From: Vibrio sp. Hep-1b-8
GTDB lineage: Bacteria; Pseudomonadota; Gammaproteobacteria; Enterobacterales; Vibrionaceae
Length of the DNA stretch: 52,492 bases
NCBI RefSeq assembly: GCF_006124995.1
Contig: NZ_QEWN01000117.1
Coordinates: 1 to 52,492, forward strand
Reading direction: 5' to 3'
The translations under genes were made by a program, and so were the position numbers. The notes beneath the pieces are model-generated. The model made no database searches, was not told where the DNA came from, and saw only the letters and a list, made by a program, of their open reading frames with translations. Positions 35,607 through 43,901 of this stretch are shown piece after piece (within the stretch, counting starts at the first letter, position 1; every line of letters begins with the position of its first letter).

Positions 35607-37670
35607 TTACGCCGCAATACCGTTGTGATTGACTTCGGAAGAACGATTGAGGAAGTTCGTGATTAACCCTTGGATATCGAGAATCAAAGAGACCGAGCCA
35701 TCTCCTAAAATCGTTGCACCTGAGATACCAGCTACCTTGCTGTAGTTTGATTCAAGGCTCTTGATCACCACTTGCTGTTGGTCATGCAATTCATCAAGCA
35801 ACAAACCCACTCGATTTCCAGCGGCCTCTACAAAGCAGAGAATGCGTTGCTCTAGTGCTCCACTCTCCCCCATCTCCAGCTCATCTTGGAGACGTAAAAT
35901 AGGAATGTTTTCTTCGCGTAATCGATAGAGTTCAATACCACCAGAAGCAATCTTAATACAGGCAGGATCGATTTGAATTGATTCGACAATCGTCAGCAAA
36001 GGTATCACATACACCTCTCCCGCCACTTTGACTAACTGGCCATCAAGAATGGCTAATGTGAGAGGTAAACTAATCGTGAAACAACTTCCTTCACCCAGCT
36101 TAGATTCAACCTCGATATGTCCGCCGAGCTCCTCAATGTTGCGGCGAACAACATCCATTCCGACTCCTCGTCCAGAAATATCGGAAACTTGTTCTGCGGT
36201 TGAAAAACCCGGCGCAAAAATCAGATTCATCAGCTGTTTATCGGAATATTCGTCGCGGCGAGAATCCGCAGCCAATACACCTTTTTCTAATGCTTTATCC
36301 CATAACTTGTCACAGTTCAGCCCTGCACCATCATCTTTAATCTCAATCACTATTGAGCCCCCCTGATGGTAAGCATTCAACTCAATGACACCGACCTCCG
36401 GCTTTCCGCTTGCAAGTCGCGTCGATGGTTGTTCGATTCCATGATCAATACCATTTCGAACAAGGTGGACTAATGGATCGACAATGCGCTCGAGTACGGT
36501 TTTATCGAGTTCGGTTTGCTCACCTTTTATTTGTAGATCCACCTGTTTCTCAAGACGACTCGATAGATCCCGCACCAAACGCGGGAAACGGCTGAATGCA
36601 AAACTCATCGGTAACATACGAATATTAAGTACGTTTTCTTGCAAGTCTTTGCTATTTTGCAGCAGTTGATCTAGGCCTGTTTTGAGCTTCTCTAATTTCT
36701 CAATCGTAAAGTCATTGCCAATTTCAGTGAGCATGGACTGGGTAATCACCAATTCGCCAACTAAGTTAATCAGGCTGTCGACTTTGTCTATGTCGACACG
36801 GATAGAACTCACGCTGGAATCTGATTTTGCCGCCTTTGTCGATTTCGCTTCAGTTTCTGTTTTCTTTTCGACGGCCTCAACTTGAGGTGCTGTTTGGACA
36901 AGGTCAGACAACGCTTCACTAGCATCACTCGATTCATTGCTACCAATGCGTTCAACGGTTAAGTCACACTCATCTTCAACCCACTCGAAAATCTCTCGGA
37001 TTAAATCCTCTTCAACCAATCCGCTGATAGTGGCATGCCAAGAGAGATAGCAAAGTTCAGACTCCAAGGCTTCAATATCAGGAAGTTTTGATGTGTCGAC
37101 ATCTATCACACAAGACGCATCCAGTTCAGTCAGCTCACGAAGAATCCTTAGTGGATCGTTACCACTAAAGAACATCTCCTGATGTGGGGTGAACACGATT
37201 AGCCAAGGCTGGTTGCTTTGGTTGGAAGGTGAGCTTTGCGTTTCGGCTAGCCCAGCATTTGATGACTGAGGCTCTATTGAGTTCTCATCCAATAAGGCAA
37301 CTAACTTGAGACTTACTTCTTGCTTGAGAGCGTCATTCACTTCACTCCCCTGTTCATGACCTTCAAGCATGCTGTGGATACAATCACCGCTCTTCAGTAA
37401 CAGGTCGATCGTTTCGGCACTGAGACTACGTTGTTGATTGCGAACGAGATCGAGGTAAGCCTCGACGCTATGCGTAAATTCGCTGATGTCGAGTAGATTA
37501 AACGTCCCTGCTCCCCCTTTGATTGAGTGAGCAGCACGAAAAATCGTATTGATTGACTCATCTTCTACATGGGTAGGATCCAAATTGAGCAACACATCTT
37601 CAAGCACTTCAAGATTTTCACGACATTCCTCGTAAAACATCTTGCGTAACTGTTCCATGTCCAATGCCAT
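35607..37670 (-). CDS. cheA: CheA chemotaxis histidine kinase
   Basis: A 687-aa kinase. The Hpt domain has phospho-His48 (FRAAHSIKGGAGTF). A region at about 150-245 (WLIVFTPHQEMFFSGNDPLR...) replaces the usual CheY-binding P2 in this subtype. P3 dimerisation follows, then the ATPase with VRNGIDHGIEQP, DDGAGLN and ISGRGVGMDVVRRN, and a C-terminal CheW-like P5 domain. It passes phosphate to CheY, CheB and perhaps the receiver of the RR/PP2C protein. Confidence 0.95.
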   Translation of the reverse strand: MALDMEQLRKMFYEECRENLEVLEDVLLNLDPTHVEDESINTIFRAAHSIKGGAGTFNLLDISEFTHSVEAYLDLVRNQQRSLSAETIDLLLKSGDCIHSMLEGHEQGSEVNDALKQEVSLKLVALLDENSIEPQSSNAGLAETQSSPSNQSNQPWLIVFTPHQEMFFSGNDPLRILRELTELDASCVIDVDTSKLPDIEALESELCYLSWHATISGLVEEDLIREIFEWVEDECDLTVERIGSNESSDASEALSDLVQTAPQVEAVEKKTETEAKSTKAAKSDSSVSSIRVDIDKVDSLINLVGELVITQSMLTEIGNDFTIEKLEKLKTGLDQLLQNSKDLQENVLNIRMLPMSFAFSRFPRLVRDLSSRLEKQVDLQIKGEQTELDKTVLERIVDPLVHLVRNGIDHGIEQPSTRLASGKPEVGVIELNAYHQGGSIVIEIKDDGAGLNCDKLWDKALEKGVLAADSRRDEYSDKQLMNLIFAPGFSTAEQVSDISGRGVGMDVVRRNIEELGGHIEVESKLGEGSCFTISLPLTLAILDGQLVKVAGEVYVIPLLTIVESIQIDPACIKIASGGIELYRLREENIPILRLQDELEMGESGALEQRILCFVEAAGNRVGLLLDELHDQQQVVIKSLESNYSKVAGISGATILGDGSVSLILDIQGLITNFLNRSSEVNHNGIAA

Positions 37671-37713
37671 AATAACCTCACCAATTGACGTTGCTATGTG
37701 AGAGAAGCGTCGT

Positions 37714-38073
37714 TTAAATCACACGTTTTAATGTTTTTAGGAGTGTGTCTGGATTAAACGGTTTTACTAACCAACCTGTCGCTCCAGCTGACTTACCTTC
37801 TTGTTTCTTGTCGGCGCTGGTTTCCGTGGTCAGCATTAAAATCGGAATAAACTTGTATTGCGGCTTTTCGCGTAGCGCTTTAACCAGCTCAAATCCACCC
37901 ATATTTGGCATATTGACATCCGAAATGACCACATCGAATTTCGCTGAAGTCACTTTGCTTAGAGCGTCTCGCCCATCGTTTGCAGTCTCTACGTCATAGC
38001 CAGCGTCACGTAATGTGTGACTGACCATTTGGCGAATAGACACAGAATCATCCACAGCTAGTATTTTAGTCAT
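37714..38073 (-). CDS. cheY: CheY-type single-domain response regulator
   Basis: A 119-aa receiver: acidic pair in AVDDSVSIR, phospho-Asp52 in VVISDVNMPNMGG, and the switch Thr and Lys in MLTTETS and LVKPFN. ATG at 38073 overlaps the end of the STAS gene and follows GGAG. A longer frame to 38106 is an artefact of that overlap. Whether it acts on the flagellar motor or another output is unknown. Confidence 0.93.
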   Translation of the reverse strand: MTKILAVDDSVSIRQMVSHTLRDAGYDVETANDGRDALSKVTSAKFDVVISDVNMPNMGGFELVKALREKPQYKFIPILMLTTETSADKKQEGKSAGATGWLVKPFNPDTLLKTLKRVI

Positions 38074-38362
38074 GTTGCAGTTCTCCAACTTCACTATTGA
38101 TATCAAACTGATCGTGCAGTCCTAATGTATTCATACCCTCGATTAGTAATGGAGTAGGTTTTACTAGTCGAATATCGATTTGATGGGATTTAGCGGATAG
38201 GAATAACGCGGTCAATGCCTGTAACCCCGCGGCATCAACGCGATTGACCTGTGAAGCATCGATATGAAGTTGATTGGTATCTTGAGCAAGCCAAGCCTTA
38301 TAGTCATTGGCGCTATCGAGCACTGTCGAGATGTCCAATGACGCAGGTAATAAACAGTCCAT
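38066..38362 (-). CDS. STAS-domain protein at the head of the che operon
   Basis: A 98-aa STAS protein starting MDCLLPASLDISTVLDSAND. The switch loop reads VDAAGLQALTALF, with Ala where phosphorylated antagonists have Ser, so it is probably not a phosphorylation target. AAGG lies before ATG 38362. A GTG at 38377 is an alternative. STAS proteins with this AAGLQ loop are common first genes of che operons. Confidence 0.88.
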   Translation of the reverse strand: MDCLLPASLDISTVLDSANDYKAWLAQDTNQLHIDASQVNRVDAAGLQALTALFLSAKSHQIDIRLVKPTPLLIEGMNTLGLHDQFDINSEVGELQHD

Positions 38363-38617
38363 GTTTTCAACCTTCACTTTATTATTATTCCTAGCCGATA
38401 TTAACCATGTTGCTTAAGATGAGTGTAGGAAGGAATAATTAATGCGCAAGCAAGTAAAACTAGATAGTTTGGGTGAGAGTTTGATGCAGAGAGACGATAT
38501 AAGAACTTTTATCTTTAAGAATTAATCAATTACATAAGTTTGCACAGTTGGATAAATTTTCACAATTTTATCCACTGCCGTTTGAAAAACGACATGCAAA
38601 ACTCTGAAACGTTTTCG

Positions 38618-38632
38618 ATTTACAGTGTAAAC
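38618..38632. other. parS2 site 4
   Basis: TTTACA-G-TGTAAA at 38619-38631, first of three clustered ParB2 sites. Confidence 0.9.
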
Positions 38633-38641
38633 ACCAACGCG

Positions 38642-38656
38642 GTTTACACTGTAAAT
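38642..38656. other. parS2 site 5
   Basis: TTTACA-C-TGTAAA at 38643-38655, 24 bases from site 4. Confidence 0.9.
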
Positions 38657-38674
38657 GGCTCCACACAGAACCGC

Positions 38675-38689
38675 TTTTACAGTGTAAAT
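38675..38689. other. parS2 site 6
   Basis: TTTACA-G-TGTAAA at 38676-38688, 33 bases from site 5. Confidence 0.9.
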
Positions 38690-38715
38690 TTTGTAGATTT
38701 AGTGCGAGTAGAGAG

Positions 38716-38740
38716 AGTTAAGTGAGTAACTCACTTAACT
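38716..38740. repeat. 25-bp palindrome over the tmcA stop codon
   Basis: AGTTAAGTGAGT and ACTCACTTAACT are perfect 12-bp inverted arms around one base. No T-run follows on the minus strand, so terminator function is uncertain. Confidence 0.6.
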
Positions 38741-40706
38741 GCTGACGAAAAACTTGCTCTGCCTGCTTCCTACCAGCAAAACCAAATTCAGCTATACAAG
38801 ATGACCAAGTGTTTCGTTGCACCACGAGGCGTATGAAAAAGTCGCTGACTTTGCCTGCCAATGAAGGGGTATCTTGCCACCAAGAATAGAGATGGGGAGC
38901 GACGCTTTCGTAACTTGCCCCGCCTAAGCAATACCGCTCGAACAGTGGGTTGAAGCTAGGTTTATCAACGGAAGCATCTTTATTTGCGATTAAACTACGG
39001 ACGAGTTCAATCTCAAGTTGAGCAAACAGAGTACTCAATGAATAATCGAAGCAATGAAAAAACTGCGTCCTCGCACTATTAAGCCAATCGACGTTCCCTT
39101 TCACCATCACAAGAGAGTGTGTTCCACTCGCTTGATCACGTTGGCTGCCCAGCCGAACTGACGCAAAACCGCAGCGACGCCAAAATTGAACCAATTCACT
39201 CGTCGCCCCAAAGCTGGTGGAGTAAAAGTCATAGTCGCTATTGTGTATCAACTGACGAATCAATTGCTGTCCAATCCTTTTTCTTTGACCTTGAGGATGA
39301 ACAGCAATCCGCATGATACGTAAGCTCGATTGTTGCGCCGCTTCCGTGATGCCAAGCTGGTTTGCCAAAGTTGTCGCAACCAAATGCCCTTTTGGTCGAC
39401 GCTTACCCATACAAATCTGCTCAAGCAGATCACTCGTCAACTTACCCTCTTCAATCGCTAGAATACATCCAAGGCAGATATCACCATCGAATGCGGTATA
39501 AAGGTGAATGGCATCGTCAGCGAGTAACAACATCAGGTCATTCGGTGAAGTTTGGTAGTGAGCGTTGACCAACAAAGCAAAACAGTTGTTAAGAATCTCA
39601 GGAGAAGAAATCAGTTGACGCTTGTCTACCCGCTGCAAGATAGGGTCTTGAGCATGACTGGAAATATCCATCAACTCACTATTGAGAAGAAAACTATCAA
39701 ATAACCACTTTTCTAACGGGTCATGAGTTGCCCATCTTATAGGCTGTTGCAGATGATAAAAGGACGTTCCTGGGCGTTGCTGTTTAAGCCAAGTTTGAAA
39801 CTTTAAGCTAAAGCCACGACCACAACCTTCATAGCCATGAATCGTCGTTGAAAAGACAGCTCGATGGTATCGTTCTACCATACTTTGCAGCATAGGAATT
39901 GGAATCGCTGAGGCTTCATCAACCAATAGACAATCAAGCTCAGTTTGGTTGCGTAATAACTCATCCGGCGCAACAAACTCAAGAATCGACTGCTGAAAGC
40001 ACAGCTGGTTGTTGTCCATCTTGACGCCATTCAGTAAACGACTGGCATGCTCAAAAACAGGTTGAACGGTTGCGATACTTGGCGCGGTAACGACGATGCG
40101 TAGAGTACGAGATTGCATCAGTTGAGCCGCAGCTATGCCTAGGGCACTACTTTTTCCGCGCCCACGATCAGCGGTCATCACTAATGGTCTCTTTCGGTGA
40201 CCTTCCACCACTTTGATAATTTTCTCTATCGCTTGTTGTTGGTCTCGATAAGGCTCGAAATCACTGACCTTAGCGCTAGGTAGTTGGGGCAACGATTGAT
40301 CTTGATGGAGCTGAATCAGTCCACCCAATGCGTTCGCCAACCACATTTGGTCAAGACGCTCTCTGTCTTCTTTGGCGGTGATGATAACAATCAGACCGCC
40401 TCCTCGAACACAGCCTGTTGCGGCGGTAAAACTGTTGGCATCAAAGCCAGCACGAAAATCACAGATCAGCAGTTGGCACTCTTGCCCCAACAACTGCTGA
40501 CCCTTATTGAACTTAGCGAACCGACTGACTTCTACTGAAGCATCGCCACCCAATTGATAGATAGCCGATGGATCAACTTGGCTAGCAACCTCGACAAGAC
40601 ATTGCTGTTGCCACTCATCGCTTCCACGAACAACGACACCAAAACGGTGATTACGCTGAGTGGCAATAACGAGAAGCTGAGAAAAGTAGTCGTGTATGGT
40701 TTTCAT
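38718..40706 (-). CDS. tmcA: tRNA(Met) cytidine acetyltransferase TmcA
   Basis: A 662-aa enzyme that makes N4-acetylcytidine at the wobble position of elongator tRNA-Met using acetyl-CoA and ATP. A helicase-like module has Walker A at about 180-187 (DRGRGKSS) and a Walker B-like LLVDEASAIPIPML. A GNAT acetyltransferase domain follows (about 380-540; RIAVHPQGQRKRIGQQLI). The C-terminal tRNA-binding tail is present and length agrees with E. coli TmcA (671 aa). It lies between parB2 and the che operon with a terminator upstream, so it is its own unit. Confidence 0.93.
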   Translation of the reverse strand: MKTIHDYFSQLLVIATQRNHRFGVVVRGSDEWQQQCLVEVASQVDPSAIYQLGGDASVEVSRFAKFNKGQQLLGQECQLLICDFRAGFDANSFTAATGCVRGGGLIVIITAKEDRERLDQMWLANALGGLIQLHQDQSLPQLPSAKVSDFEPYRDQQQAIEKIIKVVEGHRKRPLVMTADRGRGKSSALGIAAAQLMQSRTLRIVVTAPSIATVQPVFEHASRLLNGVKMDNNQLCFQQSILEFVAPDELLRNQTELDCLLVDEASAIPIPMLQSMVERYHRAVFSTTIHGYEGCGRGFSLKFQTWLKQQRPGTSFYHLQQPIRWATHDPLEKWLFDSFLLNSELMDISSHAQDPILQRVDKRQLISSPEILNNCFALLVNAHYQTSPNDLMLLLADDAIHLYTAFDGDICLGCILAIEEGKLTSDLLEQICMGKRRPKGHLVATTLANQLGITEAAQQSSLRIMRIAVHPQGQRKRIGQQLIRQLIHNSDYDFYSTSFGATSELVQFWRRCGFASVRLGSQRDQASGTHSLVMVKGNVDWLNSARTQFFHCFDYSLSTLFAQLEIELVRSLIANKDASVDKPSFNPLFERYCLGGASYESVAPHLYSWWQDTPSLAGKVSDFFIRLVVQRNTWSSCIAEFGFAGRKQAEQVFRQQLSELLT

Positions 40707-40757
40707 GCAATAGGTACTGTTTCAATCGTGTTTATCTGCCGACATTATGACATAAAA

Positions 40758-40785
40758 AAAGCCGCCCAGAGGCGGCTTTATTTGA
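40758..40785. terminator. Terminator of the parAB2 operon
   Basis: AAAGCCGCC and GGCGGCTTT pair around CAGA. A run of seven A at the left gives a T-run on the minus strand, 20 bases beyond the parB stop. Confidence 0.88.
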
Positions 40786-40798
40786 CCAAACATTGTCA

Positions 40799-41770
40799 TC
40801 AATTCAGTTTGCTTGCAACAAGATCCAGAATCTCTTTCATCAACGCGTCATCAACTTTCTTTAAGTTGAGCGTTAAGTTGCTGCCTTTACGACTGTAACT
40901 TGCACGACCTTTTACTAGATCGGTTTTACTTACCGCCGATTTCTTACTTGGCGCAAGCTCTTCAATCCAAGCTTCAATGGTTTCAGTCACCTCTTTGGTA
41001 ATACGAGCCACACCTTGAGACTGACTTCTCTGCCATACAAAACCGTCCTTAGAGCGACACTTGTCTAGCAACTTACTCTGTTGGCTCTGCTCCAAACCAT
41101 TAAATTGCTTGTGCAGTTTCACGATAGTCGGACGACCAAGTTCGGCAACGTTAGGGTAAGCTTGCAGCAATTCTAACGGCAAATCGGCAGCCTTAAGAGC
41201 ACCACTGACTAACGCTTCACTGCACTGGAACATTTTTGCCAGTGCTTTCTGATCGTCTGCTTCACCTTTTTCCAGTTTAGCGAGCATCTCCTTGCCTTTT
41301 TCATACAAGGAAAGTGGCTTGTGCGCGTTCGCAACGTCAGACAGGAACTTAGCATGCTCGGTACTGATGTTTTCGCCAACGTAAATAAGGAACTCTTGCC
41401 CAGCTAAGATACAAGACATGCGACGACGACTACCATCGAGCACTTCGATTTTTCCGTCTTCGCGCTTGCGCCCAACAGCAGGATATTGCTGGCCACGTTC
41501 TTTAAGTGTGACTAATACATCTGATAGCGCGTGTTCATTTAAGAACGCTTGCTCGCGCGCGTTTTCTGCGAAAACAACGGTCTTCTCGCTCACCTGCTCT
41601 GCCGGGATACGAACTAACTCAAACTCGACCTTCTCTTCACCCGCAACCGACAACTCAATGATTTGAGCTTTCTCTTTCGCCGCTTGCTGCGCTTCTTGTG
41701 GAGTCGTCACATGGCGCTTATTCGCTTTACCAAATAATCTCGCGTTCAAATCTGAAGTCTTAATTGCCAT
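40799..41770 (-). CDS. parB2: Chromosome-II partition protein ParB2
   Basis: A 323-aa ParB. The N-terminal domain (about 60-150) has IEVLDGSRRRMSCILAG, the counterpart of the GERRxRA CTP-binding motif. A helix-turn-helix region at about 155-215 (LAKMFQCSEALVSGALKAADL) reads the parS site. The C-terminus (about 270-323) should dimerise. It begins 7 bases after parA2. Eight matching parS2 sites lie in this window. It resembles plasmid-type (P1/F-like) ParB more than chromosome-I ParB. Confidence 0.93.
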   Translation of the reverse strand: MAIKTSDLNARLFGKANKRHVTTPQEAQQAAKEKAQIIELSVAGEEKVEFELVRIPAEQVSEKTVVFAENAREQAFLNEHALSDVLVTLKERGQQYPAVGRKREDGKIEVLDGSRRRMSCILAGQEFLIYVGENISTEHAKFLSDVANAHKPLSLYEKGKEMLAKLEKGEADDQKALAKMFQCSEALVSGALKAADLPLELLQAYPNVAELGRPTIVKLHKQFNGLEQSQQSKLLDKCRSKDGFVWQRSQSQGVARITKEVTETIEAWIEELAPSKKSAVSKTDLVKGRASYSRKGSNLTLNLKKVDDALMKEILDLVASKLN

Positions 41771-41777
41771 TTTCTAC

Positions 41778-42995
41778 TTACCCCTGATTTAATGATGACC
41801 AATGACCATGAAGCACACGCTCCAGTTCTAATGCACTCTTCTGAACCGCATCTTGCGCTGTCGCTAGTGTCTTCTTACCGCCTTCAAAATCACTGGTTGT
41901 GAGATCGAAAACTGTGCTGTAGGTATCAGCACACGTTTCAAATGCGCGGCTACGCGGAATCGTTGCCATCATCACCTGATCACCAAGTAAATAGTTCATC
42001 TCGGTAAGAACTGCGACTTGCTTCTTGTTGTCATCTTCAAACATGGTCGGCATCAGACGAACAAATTCTAGCCCCTGCCAATCTTCTGGGAACATTTCAT
42101 AAACGGTCGGTAAATGCTGGAAAAAGTTAACTGTCGATGCCCAGTCTAGTCGTTTCGCAGCACATGGGATCAATAGAGCATTCGACGCGTACATCGCATT
42201 CCATACTAATGGATCCACATGTGGCCCGGTATCAATCATGATCACATCAAAGTCGTCGGCAATTTTATCAATCAACTTTTCTTTCAGCAGCCTAACAATA
42301 TCCAGTGATTGATTTTGTGATAGGTGCTGCCACGCTTCCGCGTTAAACATGGCATCTTCAGGGAACGCCGAAATCGTTTTTAAGTTAGGGTACTGAGTCG
42401 GCAACAACACGTTTTTGTGTAAGAACTCATTGTCGACTTCTACCCCCTCAGGCACGTTATCAAGCATGATATCGACAGCTGAGTAAATGTTGTCATGATC
42501 AGTCAGGCTAATCTGTGGATTTAAAAACAGACGTAGTGAACCCTGTGGATCTAAGTCGATAAGACAAATGCGGTAACGCTTGTCTAAGTTAAGCGCCAAG
42601 CAAGCAGCAAGATGAACCGCAGTCATCGACTTACCGGTACCACCCTTCTGGTTCTGAACATTAATGATCCACGGTTTATTTTCGTTATTTTTCTTACGTT
42701 CATGAAACTTCGGGATCCCCGCCGCATCCATCAACATATGTGCTTCTTGCAAAGAAATAGAGTAATGGTTGGCGTTGTTCTTAGTGAATTGGTGACCAGA
42801 CTCTTCCAACTTGCTGATAGCATCATCAAGCTTACGGCGAGTTAAACCCGAGCGAGTTTCCATCAATGCTTTTGACATTGGTGGGAAATGCTCATCGCTA
42901 CGCTCTTCCAACACAATTTCTATACGATCAGCTTGAACCTGAGCGGTTTTCTCAGCGAGCTGTATGAGATTCTCAATCGTATGTTCTCGTTTCAT
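41778..42995 (-). CDS. parA2: Chromosome-II partition ATPase ParA2
   Basis: A 405-aa ParA of the plasmid-like type Ia. An N-terminal helix-turn-helix region (about 1-100; SGLTRRKLDDAISKLEESG) can bind DNA for autoregulation. The deviant Walker A, QKGGTGKSMTAVH (about 116-128), and Walker B, VIMIDTGPHVDPL, are intact. The length equals that recalled for V. cholerae ParA2. It moves ParB2-parS2 complexes, and so ori2, to the cell centre and quarters. First gene of the parAB operon and divergent from the origin. Confidence 0.94.
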   Translation of the reverse strand: MKREHTIENLIQLAEKTAQVQADRIEIVLEERSDEHFPPMSKALMETRSGLTRRKLDDAISKLEESGHQFTKNNANHYSISLQEAHMLMDAAGIPKFHERKKNNENKPWIINVQNQKGGTGKSMTAVHLAACLALNLDKRYRICLIDLDPQGSLRLFLNPQISLTDHDNIYSAVDIMLDNVPEGVEVDNEFLHKNVLLPTQYPNLKTISAFPEDAMFNAEAWQHLSQNQSLDIVRLLKEKLIDKIADDFDVIMIDTGPHVDPLVWNAMYASNALLIPCAAKRLDWASTVNFFQHLPTVYEMFPEDWQGLEFVRLMPTMFEDDNKKQVAVLTEMNYLLGDQVMMATIPRSRAFETCADTYSTVFDLTTSDFEGGKKTLATAQDAVQKSALELERVLHGHWSSLNQG

Positions 42996-43027
42996 TTGCC
43001 AAATTCCGTTATTAGTGACTGAAAATT

Positions 43028-43055
43028 ATTGTACAGCATTTACAACAATAAACAA
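43028..43055 (-). promoter_or_regulatory. Candidate parAB2 promoter
   Basis: Leftward -35 TTGTTT (43050-43055) and -10 TACAAT (43028-43033) with a 16-base spacer, 33 bases upstream of the parA2 start. The -35 match is poor. Confidence 0.35.
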
Positions 43056-43090
43056 TAAAAAGGTGAACGTGCAATTATGGATGCGAATCA

Positions 43091-43122
43091 CATTAAATAG
43101 AAATATGACATTCTATTTAATG
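43091..43122. promoter_or_regulatory. 12-bp inverted repeat upstream of parA2, candidate operator
   Basis: CATTAAATAGAA and TTCTATTTAATG are perfect inverted arms around an 8-base spacer. It lies about 100 bases upstream of parA2, just beyond the candidate promoter, and is not followed by a T-run. Type Ia ParA proteins often repress their own operon through such repeats. Confidence 0.5.
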
Positions 43123-43214
43123 CCAATCAGCAAAAATAGGTCAATTTGTTGTCAATTTTTGTCTCTACACGACATCACAAACCAGCACAGATTAAAAGTA
43201 TTACAGCGTCACTT

Positions 43215-43229
43215 ATTTACAATGTAAAA
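43215..43229. other. parS2 site 7 (between parA2 and the origin)
   Basis: TTTACA-A-TGTAAA at 43216-43228, the copy nearest to the origin. Confidence 0.9.
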
Positions 43230-43396
43230 ATGTAGGCACTAAAACACAGATGACATTCACTCGGAACGATTAAGATCGCTGTCTAATTTACGGTAGGTGC
43301 AATTTTGACTTTCAAAGTGATAACAAACGAGAAACTTTCATTAGGCAAGGGCGACAGATATATGGAGCTAACCATTCGCTAGACGAGTTCCGTTTC

Positions 43397-43412
43397 GGAA
43401 CCATGATCAAGG
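43397..43412 (+). repeat. Candidate RctB regulatory site A (GGAAC-type)
   Basis: GGAACCATGATCAAGG. Its first half also forms an inverted repeat with GTTCCG at 43387-43392. Same motif as sites B and C. Confidence 0.7.
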
Positions 43413-43420
43413 AATATCTG

Positions 43421-43434
43421 GTGATCATGCTTTC
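43421..43434 (+). repeat. Isolated RctB iteron in the rctA-like region
   Basis: GTGATCATGCTTTC, one mismatch to the origin iteron. It lies 8 bases after site A. Confidence 0.7.
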
Positions 43435-43453
43435 AGGATAATTTCCCTATCTA

Positions 43454-43469
43454 GGAACAATGATCAAGG
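43454..43469 (+). repeat. Candidate RctB regulatory site B
   Basis: GGAACAATGATCAAGG, 57 bases after site A. Confidence 0.7.
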
Positions 43470-43481
43470 CGTTGAGTTGCT

Positions 43482-43495
43482 AAAAGCATGATCGA
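43482..43495 (-). repeat. Inverted iteron in the rctA-like region
   Basis: Read leftward, TCGATCATGCTTTT resembles the origin iteron in the opposite orientation. Confidence 0.55.
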
Positions 43496-43524
43496 CATTT
43501 TTGATAAACGATTGATCTAAGATC

Positions 43525-43540
43525 GGAACAATGATCAAGT
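43525..43540 (+). repeat. Candidate RctB regulatory site C
   Basis: GGAACAATGATCAAGT, 71 bases after site B. Confidence 0.7.
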
Positions 43541-43681
43541 AGTAGGAGTCTTCGGAAGCATGTAAATTTGTCACCAATTTACGGACAAATGCAGATGGAC
43601 TAAGACTTGGGCTAATATAACGAGGTGAAAATCGCAATATTGACCGACAACTCAATAATTGGACGAACTCGCCTTCATTTC

Positions 43682-43695
43682 ATGATCATGCTTTC
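43682..43695 (+). repeat. Origin iteron outside the main array
   Basis: ATGATCATGCTTTC, identical to the array consensus, 220 bases left of the phased array and just left of a DnaA box. Confidence 0.8.
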
Positions 43696-43720
43696 GTAAC
43701 CCTATTTACTCATAACCCAA

Positions 43721-43729
43721 TGTGGATAA
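43721..43729 (-). promoter_or_regulatory. DnaA box 1
   Basis: TGTGGATAA, the perfect consensus TTATCCACA on the minus strand. Confidence 0.85.
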
Positions 43730-43802
43730 GATAGTAAACATGAAGCTCGACTTTCAAGATTGGCGTTAAAGCGTTCAATTTAACGATTTCAAGATTGTTT
43801 CC

Positions 43803-43816
43803 TTGATCATCGTTTC
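43803..43816 (+). repeat. Variant iteron between the two DnaA boxes
   Basis: TTGATCATCGTTTC, a partial match to the iteron consensus. Confidence 0.6.
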
Positions 43817-43878
43817 GCTAAATTGGACAATTATTAGCACTCGATGAGCAGAGGCAAATGTCTTTGTTTACTTCAGCT

Positions 43879-43887
43879 TGTGGATAA
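43879..43887 (-). promoter_or_regulatory. DnaA box 2
   Basis: TGTGGATAA again, 14 bases left of the first phased iteron. In V. cholerae a DnaA box close to the iterons is essential for ori2. Confidence 0.88.
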
Positions 43888-43901
43888 GGTGTGCAATTAT
43901 G

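Larger units (their letters stand above)
38378..38717. other. 340-bp intergenic region carrying a parS2 cluster
   Basis: This is the promoter region of the che operon and the 3' flank of tmcA. It is AT-rich and holds three parS2 sites in 71 bases, 38618-38689. No ORF is supported. Confidence 0.8.
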
